In this document: piece by piece, positions 8,693 to 18,612 of the stretch
Numbering within the stretch: position 1 is the stretch's first letter
Layout of the letters: each line of letters opens with the position of its first letter
Source of the DNA: Aliidongia dinghuensis
Lineage (GTDB): Bacteria; Pseudomonadota; Alphaproteobacteria; ATCC43930; CGMCC-115725
Length of the DNA: 64,000 nucleotides
NCBI RefSeq assembly: GCF_014643535.1
Contig: NZ_BMJQ01000008.1
Location: 248,001 to 312,000 of the forward strand
Reading direction: 5' to 3'
Translations under genes and position numbers: made by a program
Notes under the pieces: generated by a model
Told to the model about the DNA's origin: nothing
The model's database searches: none
The model's input: the letters and a program-made list of their open reading frames with translations, nothing else

Positions 8693-10078
8693 ATGAGCTT
8701 TACGGCGGCCATCATCGGTCGACCCAACGTCGGCAAGTCGACGCTGTTCAACCGGCTGGTCGGCCAGCGGCTGGCGCTGGTCGACGACCTGCCGGGTGTC
8801 ACCCGCGACCGGCGGGAAGGCAAGGCGCGTCTCGGCGACATCGAGTTCCGCGTGATCGACACCGCCGGGCTCGAGGACGTCACCGACCAGAGCCTCGCCG
8901 GCCGCATGCGCGAGCAGACCGAGCGGGCGATCGATGATGCCGACGTGGTGCTGATGGTGATCGACGCCCGGGCGGGTGTCACACCGATGGACCGGCATTT
9001 CGCCGATCTGCTACGCCGCCGCAGCGTGCCGGTGCTCCTGGTCGCCAACAAATCCGAGGGCAAGGGCGGCATCGCCGGCGCCTATGAATCGTTCGAGCTG
9101 GGGTTGGGCGACCCGATCGCCATCTCGGCCGAGCATGGCGAGGGCCTGAGCGACCTGTTCGACGCCCTGGTCCCCTATGCCGGCGAGCCGGTCGACGCGG
9201 CGGAAGGGGCGCTGGCGGACGCGCCGTCGGCCGCTGATGGCGAGGCGGTGGAGGACGATCCGGCGAAGCCGATCCAGCTTGCGATCGTCGGCCGGCCCAA
9301 CGTCGGCAAGTCGACGCTCATCAACCGCCTGCTCGGCGAGGACCGGCTGCTGACCGGGCCCGAGGCGGGCATCACCCGCGATTCGATCGCGATCGAGTGG
9401 GCCTGGCGCGGGCGGCCGATCAAGCTGATCGACACGGCAGGGCTCCGGCGCAAGTCGGTCATCGAGCACAAGCTCGAAAAACTCTCGGTGGCCGATACGT
9501 TGCGCGCCATCCGCTTCGCCGAGCTGGTGGTGCTCGTGGTCGACGCAACGCAGATGCTGGAGAAGCAGGATCTGACGATCGCGCGAATGATCGAGGACGA
9601 GGGCCGCTCGATCGTGCTTGCGGTCAACAAGTGGGACCTGATCGAGAACAAACCCGCAGCGCTCGAGAAGCTGCGCGACCGGCTGCAGATTTCCCTGCCG
9701 CAGCTGCAGGGCCTTACCTGCATTCCCGTTTCGGGTGCCACCGGCGCCGGGCTCGACAAGTTGATGAAGGCTGGTCTCGACGCCCACGCCGTATGGAATC
9801 GCCGCATCCCGACACCCAAACTCAATCGATGGTTGGCGGAAGTGCAGGAACGTCATCCGCCGCCGCTGGTCGACGGCCGACGGTTGCGCCTGCGTTACAT
9901 GACGCAGGCCAATACCCGTCCGCCGACCTTCGCGCTTTTCTCGTCCAAGCCGGGTGAGCTACCCGACTCCTACCGGCGTTATCTGGTCAACCTTATGCGC
10001 GAGACCTTCGATATGCCTGGTACGCCCATCCGCGTCATGCTGCGCAAGGGGGCTAATCCTTACGCAGATAAGGATTAG
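8693..10078 (+). CDS. der: Ribosome-biogenesis GTPase Der (EngA)
   Basis: This 461-residue GTPase has two tandem G domains and a C-terminal KH-like domain, the unique layout of Der/EngA. The first P-loop is GRPNVGKST at residues 9-17, with DTAGLED as switch II and NKSE as the specificity motif. The second P-loop GRPNVGKST is near residue 202, with DTAGLRRK and NKWD. The KH-like part contains [19 protein letters not shown]. It acts in late 50S subunit assembly. The ATG at 8693 is preferred to an upstream frame start at 8648. An unusual perfect hairpin covers its last codons and stop. Confidence 0.97.
   Translation: MSFTAAIIGRPNVGKSTLFNRLVGQRLALVDDLPGVTRDRREGKARLGDIEFRVIDTAGLEDVTDQSLAGRMREQTERAIDDADVVLMVIDARAGVTPMDRHFADLLRRRSVPVLLVANKSEGKGGIAGAYESFELGLGDPIAISAEHGEGLSDLFDALVPYAGEPVDAAEGALADAPSAADGEAVEDDPAKPIQLAIVGRPNVGKSTLINRLLGEDRLLTGPEAGITRDSIAIEWAWRGRPIKLIDTAGLRRKSVIEHKLEKLSVADTLRAIRFAELVVLVVDATQMLEKQDLTIARMIEDEGRSIVLAVNKWDLIENKPAALEKLRDRLQISLPQLQGLTCIPVSGATGAGLDKLMKAGLDAHAVWNRRIPTPKLNRWLAEVQERHPPPLVDGRRLRLRYMTQANTRPPTFALFSSKPGELPDSYRRYLVNLMRETFDMPGTPIRVMLRKGANPYADKD
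10053..10078 (+). terminator. Perfect 10-bp hairpin overlapping the der stop codon
   Basis: CTAATCCTTA at 10053-10062 pairs perfectly with TAAGGATTAG at 10069-10078 around a 6-nt CGCAGA loop. The stem is formed by the last sense codons and the TAG stop itself. No T-run follows, so it is not a standard intrinsic terminator; it may be a 3'-end stabiliser or a translational pause. Confidence 0.5.
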
Positions 10079-10096
10079 ACGGACTATACCGCCGCC

Positions 10097-10114
10097 TCCG
10101 ATCGTCCGATCGGA
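10097..10114. repeat. 8-bp inverted repeat upstream of kinase gene
   Basis: TCCGATCG and CGATCGGA flank a 2-nt centre in the 130-bp gap between der and the PAS kinase gene. A spacer this short suits a dimeric protein-binding site better than a hairpin. No regulator candidate adjoins it. Confidence 0.35.
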
Positions 10115-10208
10115 ACTGACGGCAGCGCTCGGTTGTGCAACATTGAGGCAGTGCCGCTGTTTTCGGCGTTGACGGCCGCTGCCAAGAACGTTCGCCCGAG
10201 GCATCGCA

Positions 10209-11582
10209 ATGCCAGTTCCCCCATTTCTCCGTCTGGCCTGGCCGGCTGCACGATGGCGTGTGGTGATGGCGACGGTGCTCGTCACCGCGTTGGCGTTGGG
10301 CGCTGTGTGGGGGAGTGCCGCCTATTGGCTGACGCTCAACCGGCGAGAACTCGCCTTCTCGATGAGCTTCGTCGGGTTGCTGTTGGTCTCGCTCGTGGCG
10401 CTCGCCTGGTGGCTGGTGCGGCTGCTGGACGAGGGGCAGGAGCAGGCGAACGAGCTCGCGGAGTCGCGCCGGGTGCTGATGAAGGCGCAGACCTTGGCCC
10501 AGCTCGGCAGCTACCGCCGCGTGCTCGCGACGCAGGAGCTCGCCTGGTCGGCCGAGGCCTGCCGCATTCTGGGTTATCCACCGGGCATGGCGCCGAATTC
10601 GCTCGAGCGGTTCCTGGCGCTGGTCCATCCGGACGATCTCGAGATGGTCGGAGACAAGCTGCGCTCGGCACAGGAAGGCCGCTCGTATGGGCTCGATTTC
10701 CGCATCGTCGATGCCCACGGCGACATGCGCCATGTCCATGCCATGGGCACGCCTGAGCTCGACGATGTCGGCGTGCCGATCGCCGTCGACGGCATCATCC
10801 AAGACATCACCGAACGCAAGCAGATGGAGCAGGCGCTGCGCGACGCGCGCGACGCGGCGGAGCGCAGCAGCCGGGCGAAGTCCGAGTTCCTGGCCAGCAT
10901 GAGCCACGAGCTGCGCACGCCCTTGAACGCGATCATGGGCTTTTCCGAGATCATGCGCGAGGAGATCCTGGGACCGGTCACCGTCGCGAAATACCGGGAA
11001 TATCTGGGCGACATCCACAGCAGCGCGCAGCATCTGCTGCTCATCATCAACGATATCCTGGATATCGCGCGCATTGAGGCCGGCCGGGTCGAGCTCAAGG
11101 AAGCCCGCATCGATGTCCGGCGCATGATTGATGATTGCACCCGCATGCTGCGCGGGCGCGCGGGCGACGCGGGCCTCCGGCTGGAGGCCGAGTTCGAGAG
11201 CGATGCATCCTGGTGTATCGGCGACGAGCGGCTGCTGCGTCAGGTGCTGATCAATCTCGCCTCGAACGCGATCAAGTTCACGCCGGCCGGCGGGCGCGTC
11301 GGCATCCGGGTCGGGCGCACGGCCGGCGGCGAGTTCGCCTTCACGGTCGAGGATACCGGCATCGGCATGACGGCGGCGGAGGCGGCGGTGGCGCTCAGGC
11401 CGTTCGGGCGGGTGCAAAGCGCGTTCGTGCGCACGCGCGACGGGGTCGGCCTAGGCCTGCCGCTTGCCAAATCTTTCGTCGAACTGCATGGCGGCGAACT
11501 GACGGTCGATTCCGCACCGGGCCGCGGCACGCGCGTCGTCTTCAAACTGCCGCCCTGGCGGACGGCGACGGCGCTCGCCTAA
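10209..11582 (+). CDS. Membrane PAS sensor histidine kinase (orphan)
   Basis: This 457-residue kinase has two membrane segments (about residues 15-40 and 52-73) with almost no periplasmic loop. A PAS/PAC domain lies at about 90-205 (AEACRILGYPPGM ... IIQDITERKQME). A HisKA domain follows, with the phospho-acceptor His233 in MSHELRTPLNAIMGFSEIM. The HATPase domain shows an N box INLASNAIKFTPAGG, G1 DTGIGM and G2 GVGLGLPLAKSF. The tiny periplasmic part suggests it senses a cytoplasmic or membrane signal through PAS. No response regulator lies next to it; it follows der by 130 bp and converges with an SDR gene 12 bp away. The family resembles the PleC/DivJ-type kinases of alphaproteobacteria. 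Confidence 0.92.
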   Translation: MPVPPFLRLAWPAARWRVVMATVLVTALALGAVWGSAAYWLTLNRRELAFSMSFVGLLLVSLVALAWWLVRLLDEGQEQANELAESRRVLMKAQTLAQLGSYRRVLATQELAWSAEACRILGYPPGMAPNSLERFLALVHPDDLEMVGDKLRSAQEGRSYGLDFRIVDAHGDMRHVHAMGTPELDDVGVPIAVDGIIQDITERKQMEQALRDARDAAERSSRAKSEFLASMSHELRTPLNAIMGFSEIMREEILGPVTVAKYREYLGDIHSSAQHLLLIINDILDIARIEAGRVELKEARIDVRRMIDDCTRMLRGRAGDAGLRLEAEFESDASWCIGDERLLRQVLINLASNAIKFTPAGGRVGIRVGRTAGGEFAFTVEDTGIGMTAAEAAVALRPFGRVQSAFVRTRDGVGLGLPLAKSFVELHGGELTVDSAPGRGTRVVFKLPPWRTATALA

Positions 11583-11594
11583 ACCAGTACGCGC

Positions 11595-12296
11595 TTAAAC
11601 CAATACGCGATCAAGGAAGAGGCTGGCGATCTCGTCGGGCTGCGCCATGATGGCCTGGTCCTCGCCTGGGAAGGCAGTGCGGCGCAGCTTGGTCGCGACC
11701 GGCCCGGGGTCGACGAGGCCAACGCGAACGTTCGTCTTGGTGAGCTCGGCCGCCCAGACATGGACCATCATCTCGAGCGCCGCCTTGGACACGGCATAGG
11801 CGCTCCAATAGGCGATCGGCTCGCGGCCCGCGGCACAGCCGGTGAAGAGCGCTCGGCCGGCCGGCGCCAGCTTCAGGAGCGGCTCCATCGCGCGGATAAG
11901 ACGCCAGTTGGCGAGGAGATTGGTCTCGATGACCTGCTGGAAGACCTTCGGGTCCTGATGGCTCATCGGCCCGAGCGAGCCCAGATGGCCGGCATTGCCG
12001 ACGAGGATGTCGAGCCGGCCGAACCGCTCGTAGAGGGCGGCGCCCATCTGGTCGATCTTGTCGAACTCGCGCAGGTCGAGCGGCACCAGCGTGGCGCTGC
12101 CGCCCAATGCCCGGACCTGGTCGTCGACCTCTTCGAGTGCGCCGACCGTGCGCGCGACCAGCACGCAATGAGCGCCCTCGGCGGCGAAGCAGCGGGCAAC
12201 GGCCGCACCGATGCCGCGCGAAGCGCCGGTCACGAGTGCCACGCGGCCGGCGAGCCGGCCACCCCTCTGCCCACTCTCTTCCCGAATGCCCGCCAT
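11595..12296 (-). CDS. SDR-family NAD(P)-dependent oxidoreductase
   Basis: This is a 233-residue short-chain dehydrogenase. The Rossmann glycine motif TGASRGIGAAVA lies near residues 23-34, NAG is in LVGNAGHLG, and the active-site YAVSKAA has Tyr and Lys four residues apart. The usual catalytic Ser region reads LFTGCAAG, so the canonical Ser appears replaced near that point, which is worth noting. The ATG at 12296 lies 2 bp after the purF stop, so the gene is probably the last of the radA-cvpA-purF run. Its substrate is unknown. It converges on the kinase gene with a 16-bp near-duplication at the shared 3' ends. Confidence 0.88.
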   Translation of the reverse strand: MAGIREESGQRGGRLAGRVALVTGASRGIGAAVARCFAAEGAHCVLVARTVGALEEVDDQVRALGGSATLVPLDLREFDKIDQMGAALYERFGRLDILVGNAGHLGSLGPMSHQDPKVFQQVIETNLLANWRLIRAMEPLLKLAPAGRALFTGCAAGREPIAYWSAYAVSKAALEMMVHVWAAELTKTNVRVGLVDPGPVATKLRRTAFPGEDQAIMAQPDEIASLFLDRVLV

Positions 12297-12298
12297 GT

Positions 12299-13756
12299 TC
12301 AGGCGATCTCGTTCATGAGCGAAAGATTGGTCGCGAGACTGCCCTGCTCGAAGTCGAGCAGCGGGATCGGATAGTCGCCGGTGAAGCAGGCGTCGCAATA
12401 GCGCGGCGCCTTCGGATCGCGCTTCACCTCGCCCAAGGCGCGGTAGAGCCCGTCGATCGACACGAAGGCCAAGCTATCGGCGCCGATGAACTTCGCCATG
12501 CCTTCGGTGTCGAAGCGCGAGGCGAGCAGCTTCTCGCGCTCCGGCGTCGCGATGCCGTAGAAGCAGGAATTGTTGGTCGGCGGGCTCGAGATCCGCATAT
12601 GGACCTCCTTGGCGCCGGCTTGGCGGACCATCTCGACGATCTTGAGCGAGGTCGTGCCACGGACGATCGAATCGTCGACCAGCACGACACGCTTGCCCTC
12701 GATGTGGCGGCGGTTGGCGTTATGCTTCAGCTTGACGCCCAGATGGCGGATCTGGTCGGTCGGCTCGATGAAGGTGCGGCCGACGTAATGGTTGCGAATG
12801 ATGCCGAGCTCGAACGGGATGCCGCTCTCGAGCGAATAGCCAAGCGCCGCGGGCACGCCGGAATCCGGCACCGGGATGACCGTGTCGGCCTCGACCGGGG
12901 TCTCGCGCGCCAGCTCCATGCCGATGCGCTTTCTCACCTCATAGACGCCGGTCCCCTCGACGATGCTGTCGGGGCGGGCGAAGTAGATGTACTCGAACAC
13001 GCAGAAGCGGCTCGGCCGGTTGCCGAACGGATGGTGGCTCTGCACGCCGCTCTCGTTGATGACGACGATCTCGCCCGGCTCGACGTCGCGCACGAAGTCC
13101 GCGCCGATGATGTCGAGCGCCACCGTCTCGGACGCCAGCACGTGCGAATCGCCGAGCTTGCCCAGGACGAGCGGGCGCACGCCCAGCGGATCGCGCACGC
13201 CGATGAGTCCTTCCTTGGACAGGGCGACGAGCGAATACGCGCCCTCGACCTGGCGCAGCGAATCGACCATCCGTTCCAGCACCGTGCGCCGGAGACTGGT
13301 CGCGATCAGGTGGATAATCACCTCGGTGTCGCTGGTCGACTGGAACAGGCTGCCGCGCCGGACCAGCTGGTTGCGGAGCTGGTAGGAATTGGTGAGGTTG
13401 CCGTTGTGGCAGATGGCGAGGCCGCCGAACTCGAAATCGCCGAACAGCGGTTGGACGTTGCGGATCGCGACCTCGCCGGTCGTGGCATAGCGGTTGTGGC
13501 CGATCGCGGCGTTGCCGGGCAGGCGCTCCATGACCGCGGGCGAGCTGAAGTTCTCGCCGACCTGGCCCAGGCCGCGGTGGGCGTGGAACTGGGCGCCGTC
13601 GTAGGTGACGATGCCGGCAGCTTCCTGGCCGCGATGCTGGAGCGCATGCAGCCCGAGAGCGGTGAGGGCAGCGGCCTCGGCATGTCCGAACACGCCGAAC
13701 ACGCCACATTCTTCATGAAAGTGGTCGTCGTCGAACGGCACGGTCGTAAGCGTCAT
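12299..13756 (-). CDS. purF: Amidophosphoribosyltransferase
   Basis: This 485-residue enzyme catalyses the first committed step of purine synthesis, transferring glutamine amide nitrogen to PRPP. The N-terminal nucleophile is Cys17 in EECGVFGVFGH; the 16 residues before it form the propeptide that must be removed. The glutaminase domain follows, with HNRYATTGE and a CHNGNLTNS segment. The phosphoribosyltransferase motif VVLVDDSIVRGTTS lies near residue 365. The ATG at 13756 overlaps the cvpA stop as ATGA. A longer frame to 14245 exists but lies antiframe inside cvpA. The order cvpA-purF is the same as in E. coli. Confidence 0.97.
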   Translation of the reverse strand: MTLTTVPFDDDHFHEECGVFGVFGHAEAAALTALGLHALQHRGQEAAGIVTYDGAQFHAHRGLGQVGENFSSPAVMERLPGNAAIGHNRYATTGEVAIRNVQPLFGDFEFGGLAICHNGNLTNSYQLRNQLVRRGSLFQSTSDTEVIIHLIATSLRRTVLERMVDSLRQVEGAYSLVALSKEGLIGVRDPLGVRPLVLGKLGDSHVLASETVALDIIGADFVRDVEPGEIVVINESGVQSHHPFGNRPSRFCVFEYIYFARPDSIVEGTGVYEVRKRIGMELARETPVEADTVIPVPDSGVPAALGYSLESGIPFELGIIRNHYVGRTFIEPTDQIRHLGVKLKHNANRRHIEGKRVVLVDDSIVRGTTSLKIVEMVRQAGAKEVHMRISSPPTNNSCFYGIATPEREKLLASRFDTEGMAKFIGADSLAFVSIDGLYRALGEVKRDPKAPRYCDACFTGDYPIPLLDFEQGSLATNLSLMNEIA

Positions 13757-14418
13757 GGTTTTGATCCGGTCTGCAGGGCTTTGTCGACGAGATGGGTAAG
13801 ATCGGTCTCGTCCTGTTGGGACGGGCCGGCGGGCGGGGCCTTGTTGGCGCCCATCGGCGCGTTGAGCTTGTCCAGGTCCTGCTTCACCTGGTTCGCCTGG
13901 TTCACTTTCTGGGCCGCTTCGCTCGCAGCCTGAGTGCCGCGGTCGAGCACGTTGCGCGGGATGAGCGCGTTCAAGCGCTGCGCCCCGGCCTCGAGCAGGG
14001 GCTGGGTATGGGCCTGGACCACCCAGTTGGGGCGATCCTCGGGCGCGAGGAACCGGGTCATGACGAGATAGGCGGCGCAGGCGACGAGGACGCCGCGCGC
14101 GACGCCGAAGATCATGCCGAGCGCCCGATCGATGGCGCCGAGGCTCGATTGCCGGACTTGGTTCGACAGCACGCCGGTGACGATGGAAAAGATGATGAGG
14201 CAGACCACGAAGACGGCGGCCGGAGCCACCACGTCGGCGAGCCACGGCTTCATGAAGCCGCGCGCGATAGTGCGCGCCGGGTCGAACAGATAGAACGTGA
14301 CGACGAAGGCGCCGACCCAGGCGGCGATCGACAGGAGTTCGCGGGCGAAGCCGCGCACGAAAGCGAACAGGCCCGAGATCGCGACCACGGCGACGACAAT
14401 GATGTCGAGCACATTCAT
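13753..14418 (-). CDS. cvpA: CvpA family inner-membrane protein
   Basis: This 221-residue membrane protein has four hydrophobic segments in its first 130 residues (for example IIVVAVVAISGLFAFVRG and APAAVFVVCLIIFSIV). A soluble, glutamine- and lysine-rich C-terminal tail of about 70 residues follows. The pattern RGFARELLSIAAWV after the first segment is typical of CvpA, first described as needed for colicin V export in E. coli. More generally it is linked to envelope homeostasis. It is translationally coupled to purF by an ATGA overlap and begins 8 bp after radA ends. The molecular activity is not known. Confidence 0.9.
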   Translation of the reverse strand: MNVLDIIVVAVVAISGLFAFVRGFARELLSIAAWVGAFVVTFYLFDPARTIARGFMKPWLADVVAPAAVFVVCLIIFSIVTGVLSNQVRQSSLGAIDRALGMIFGVARGVLVACAAYLVMTRFLAPEDRPNWVVQAHTQPLLEAGAQRLNALIPRNVLDRGTQAASEAAQKVNQANQVKQDLDKLNAPMGANKAPPAGPSQQDETDLTHLVDKALQTGSKP

Positions 14419-14426
14419 GACGGTAT

Positions 14427-15830
<1,404 letters not shown>

Positions 15831-15871
15831 GGCTCAGTGGCTCCTGCCCGGCAGGGGCGCGCGTCTCGCGA

Positions 15872-16642
15872 TCACGACGCGCGGATCTCCATCTTGATTG
15901 GCCCTTCGGCGCGGCCGTGGATGAACTGATCGACGTAGGGATTGCCGGACTTGTCGATCTCGGCGGTCTCGCCCTGCCAGATGATCCTGCCGTGGTAGAG
16001 CATCGCGATGCGGTCCGAGATCTTGCGGGCGCTCGCCATGTCGTGGGTGATCGAGAGCGCCGTGGCGCCCAGGTCGCGCACGCAGCCGACGATGAGCTCG
16101 TTGATCACGTCGCTCATGATCGGGTCGAGCCCGGTCGTCGGCTCGTCGAAGAAGATGATCTCAGGCTTGGCGGCGATGGCGCGGGCGAGGCCGACGCGCT
16201 TCTGCATGCCGCCCGAGAGCTCGGCCGGCGTCAGGTCGGCGACGTCGGCGCCGAGCCCGACCTTGGCGAGCGTCTCGATGGCGACGCGCTTGGCTTCCGC
16301 CGCTCGCATGCCTTCACCCTGGATCAGGCCGAAGGCGACATTCTGCCAGACGGGCAGGGAGTCGAAGAGGGCCGCCCCCTGGAACAGCATGCCGAACTTC
16401 GCCATGAGCCGCGCGCGCTCCGAGCCTGTCAGGCGGGCCGTCGGCTGCCCGTCGACCAGGATCTCGCCCGAATCCGGATGGATCAGCCCCAAGATGCATT
16501 TCAGCAGCACGGACTTGCCGGAGCCGGAACCGCCGATCACGACGACGCTCTCGCCCTGGTCAATCTCCAGATTGATGCCCTGCAGCACCTTCTTGCGGCC
16601 GAACGCCTTGTAAAGGTTCCGGATGACGATCTTGGCGGTCAT
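15872..16642 (-). CDS. mlaF: Phospholipid-trafficking ABC ATPase MlaF
   Basis: This 256-residue ATPase is of the Mla/Ttg2A type, which powers retrograde or anterograde lipid transport between the membranes. Walker A GGSGSGKSV lies at residues 38-46, where the unusual Val after the P-loop Ser is typical of MlaF. The signature is LSGGMQKRVGLARA (GGMQKR is MlaF-specific) and Walker B is EIIFFDEPTTGLDPI. The ATG at 16642 overlaps the mlaE stop as ATGA. A longer same-strand reading to 17560 is an artefact running through mlaE in another frame. No mlaD follows; the next gene is radA. Confidence 0.94.
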   Translation of the reverse strand: MTAKIVIRNLYKAFGRKKVLQGINLEIDQGESVVVIGGSGSGKSVLLKCILGLIHPDSGEILVDGQPTARLTGSERARLMAKFGMLFQGAALFDSLPVWQNVAFGLIQGEGMRAAEAKRVAIETLAKVGLGADVADLTPAELSGGMQKRVGLARAIAAKPEIIFFDEPTTGLDPIMSDVINELIVGCVRDLGATALSITHDMASARKISDRIAMLYHGRIIWQGETAEIDKSGNPYVDQFIHGRAEGPIKMEIRAS

Positions 16643-17412
16643 GAGAAGAATACCGACGTCAAGAGATAGTCCATGAGCAGGATCACGATCGAGCTCGAGA
16701 CCACGGCATTGGTCGTGGCGGAACCCACACCCTGGGCGCCGCCGCGCGAATGGTAGCCGTGATAGCAGCCGAGCAGCGTCACGATGAAGCCGAATACCGC
16801 GGCCTTGACCAGGCCCGAGACGACGTCCGGCGTCTTCAAGGCCACCCAGGTCTGGTGCAGGTAGCTCGACGGATTGTAGTCGAGCAGGTAGACCGCGACG
16901 ATATAGCCGCCCAGGATGCCGATGATGTCGGCGATCACGACCAGGAGCGGCATGCAGACGACGCCGGCCAGCACGCGCGGCACCACCAGGTATTTGAACG
17001 GATTGGTCGAGAGCGTCGAGAGTGCCGCGATCTGGTCCGTGACGCTCATGGTGCCGAGCTCGGCCGCGATGGCGGCGCCGACGCGCCCCGCGACCATCAG
17101 TCCGGCGATGACGGGCCCAAGCTCGCGCGTCACCGACAGCACGACGAGCAGCGCCACGGCCGCGTCGCCGCCCAGTCCGGAGAAGCCGGTATGGCTCTGC
17201 AGCGCCAGCACCATGCCGGTGAAGAGCGAGGTCAGGCCCACGACCGGCAGCGAGTTGTAGCCGATCTGGATCATCTGCCTCAGCAGAAGCTTCCAATAGA
17301 GCGGCAGGCGGACGATGTGGCTCAAGGCCACGCCCGCAAACAGGATGAGGCGCCCGACACTGGCGAAGAAGGTGAGCGCCGACCGACCGATGGTCGCGAG
17401 AATGTCGCCCAT
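16639..17412 (-). CDS. mlaE: Phospholipid ABC transporter permease MlaE
   Basis: This 257-residue permease of the MlaE family has about five to six membrane helices. The diagnostic central region reads AGRVGAAIAAELGTM, then QIAALSTLSTNPFKYLVVPR. The N-terminal amphipathic segment (IGRSALTFFASVGRLILF) fits the elbow helix of MlaE. It is the upstream partner of mlaF. It begins at 17412, directly abutting the alr stop at 17413, so the operon probably reads alr-mlaE-mlaF-radA. In other proteobacteria mlaD, encoding the MCE substrate-binding subunit, follows; it is missing here. Confidence 0.94.
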   Translation of the reverse strand: MGDILATIGRSALTFFASVGRLILFAGVALSHIVRLPLYWKLLLRQMIQIGYNSLPVVGLTSLFTGMVLALQSHTGFSGLGGDAAVALLVVLSVTRELGPVIAGLMVAGRVGAAIAAELGTMSVTDQIAALSTLSTNPFKYLVVPRVLAGVVCMPLLVVIADIIGILGGYIVAVYLLDYNPSSYLHQTWVALKTPDVVSGLVKAAVFGFIVTLLGCYHGYHSRGGAQGVGSATTNAVVSSSIVILLMDYLLTSVFFS

Positions 17413-18612
17413 CTAGGCGGCAACCGGTCCGTAGAGGCGCATCAGGCGCCGGGAGAGGCGGGTCAGCACCTCGTAGCCGATCGTGCCGCAGTCGCGGGCC
17501 AGATCGTCGGCGCCGTATTGCGGCCCCAGCACATCGACAAAGCCGCCGGGGAGCACCCATTGCGGCGGCACGGCGCTGACATCCACTGTGACGAGATCCA
17601 TCGAAATGCGGCCGATGACGGGAATGGCCACCGGGCCTAGGAAGACGCGCGCAGCATTGCTGCCGGCCCGCAGGACGCCGTCGGCGTAGCCGACGCCCAG
17701 CGTCGCGACCCGGCGCGGCCGGTCTGCAGCGTAGGTCGCACCATAGCCAACGGTCCGTCCAGCGTCAATCTCGCGAACTTGCAGGATTTTTGCTTTGATC
17801 CCAACGACTTGACGCATCGGGTTCGCCTGTGTCGGCGTCGGATTGAGGCCGAACAGTGCCGCCCCCGGGCGCACCAGCTCGAAATGATAGTCGGGGCCGA
17901 GGAAGATGCCGCTCGAGGCTGAGAGGCTGCGCATCGCCTGGGGCAGGCGGGCGGCTGCGGCCGTGAAGCTCGCGTGCTGCAGCGCGTTCAACGGATGGTC
18001 GGGCTCGTCGGCGCAGGCGAGGTGGCTGATGATCGCCGTGACCGGCATGCCTTCGATGAGCGTCGGGTCGGCGGCGAGGCGATCGATCTCCTCGGGCGGC
18101 AGGCCCAGGCGCGCCATGCCGGTGTCGAGCTGCAGCAGTGCCGGCCGGCCGGGCGCCGCCGTCCGCCAGGCCGCGATCTGGCCAAGATCGTTCAGCACCG
18201 GCAGCAGGTTCGCATAGGCGGCAAGCTCGCGCGCCGTGCCGGGGATGGGGCCGGACAGCACGGCGACGCGCGCGTCGGGCGCTGTCTTGGCCAGGCTCTG
18301 GGCCAGCGTCACGCCCTCGTCCGGCGTTGCGACGAAGAACCAGCGGCAGCCGGCAGCGGCGAGAGCGGTTGCAACCGGCAGCACGCCCAGCCCGTAGGCG
18401 TCGGCCTTGACCGCGGCGCCGGTCAGGCAGCCGGGGCCGACGCGAAAGGCGAGCTGGCGCCAATTGTCGACGATCGCCTGCAGATCGACGGTGATAAGTC
18501 CGGTGACCCCGGGCGGCGCGTCGACGGTTGGGGGCACCCAGCCGGCCAGCGCCTGAGAGACATTAGCCTCTGGGCTACTCGTGGATCTCGGGGAGGTGGT
18601 CGGCGCCGACAT
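17413..18612 (-). CDS. alr: Alanine racemase
   Basis: This 399-residue PLP enzyme interconverts L- and D-alanine for peptidoglycan. The PLP lysine is Lys69 in GAAVKADAYGLG, and the second catalytic Tyr lies in the C-terminal beta domain after GRTVGYGATYAA. The glycine-rich ATLGVGYADG and the GRISMDLVTVDV segment are also typical. The ATG at 18612 is used; it overlaps the 3' end of dnaB by 38 bp, and a GTG at 18636 is the only longer option. The first 35 residues are an unusually long Ser/Pro/Thr-rich lead before the fold begins. The order dnaB-alr is common in alphaproteobacteria. Confidence 0.94.
   Translation of the reverse strand: MSAPTTSPRSTSSPEANVSQALAGWVPPTVDAPPGVTGLITVDLQAIVDNWRQLAFRVGPGCLTGAAVKADAYGLGVLPVATALAAAGCRWFFVATPDEGVTLAQSLAKTAPDARVAVLSGPIPGTARELAAYANLLPVLNDLGQIAAWRTAAPGRPALLQLDTGMARLGLPPEEIDRLAADPTLIEGMPVTAIISHLACADEPDHPLNALQHASFTAAAARLPQAMRSLSASSGIFLGPDYHFELVRPGAALFGLNPTPTQANPMRQVVGIKAKILQVREIDAGRTVGYGATYAADRPRRVATLGVGYADGVLRAGSNAARVFLGPVAIPVIGRISMDLVTVDVSAVPPQWVLPGGFVDVLGPQYGADDLARDCGTIGYEVLTRLSRRLMRLYGPVAA

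Noticed and set aside
7255..9072. 605-codon minus-strand frame opposite bamB and der
   Set aside because: It spans two unrelated real genes on the other strand and has no family similarity.
12107..13933. 608-codon open frame opposite purF
   Set aside because: Composition typical of antisense frames; purF motifs fix the coding strand.
13757..14245. N-terminal extension of PurF to 14245
   Set aside because: It overlaps cvpA in another frame, is Arg/Pro/His rich and would bury the N-terminal Cys that must be exposed near residue 17.
15872..17560. 562-codon same-strand reading that would extend MlaF through mlaE
   Set aside because: The extra 300 residues are an out-of-frame translation of mlaE; the ATGA overlap at 16639-16642 gives the true start.
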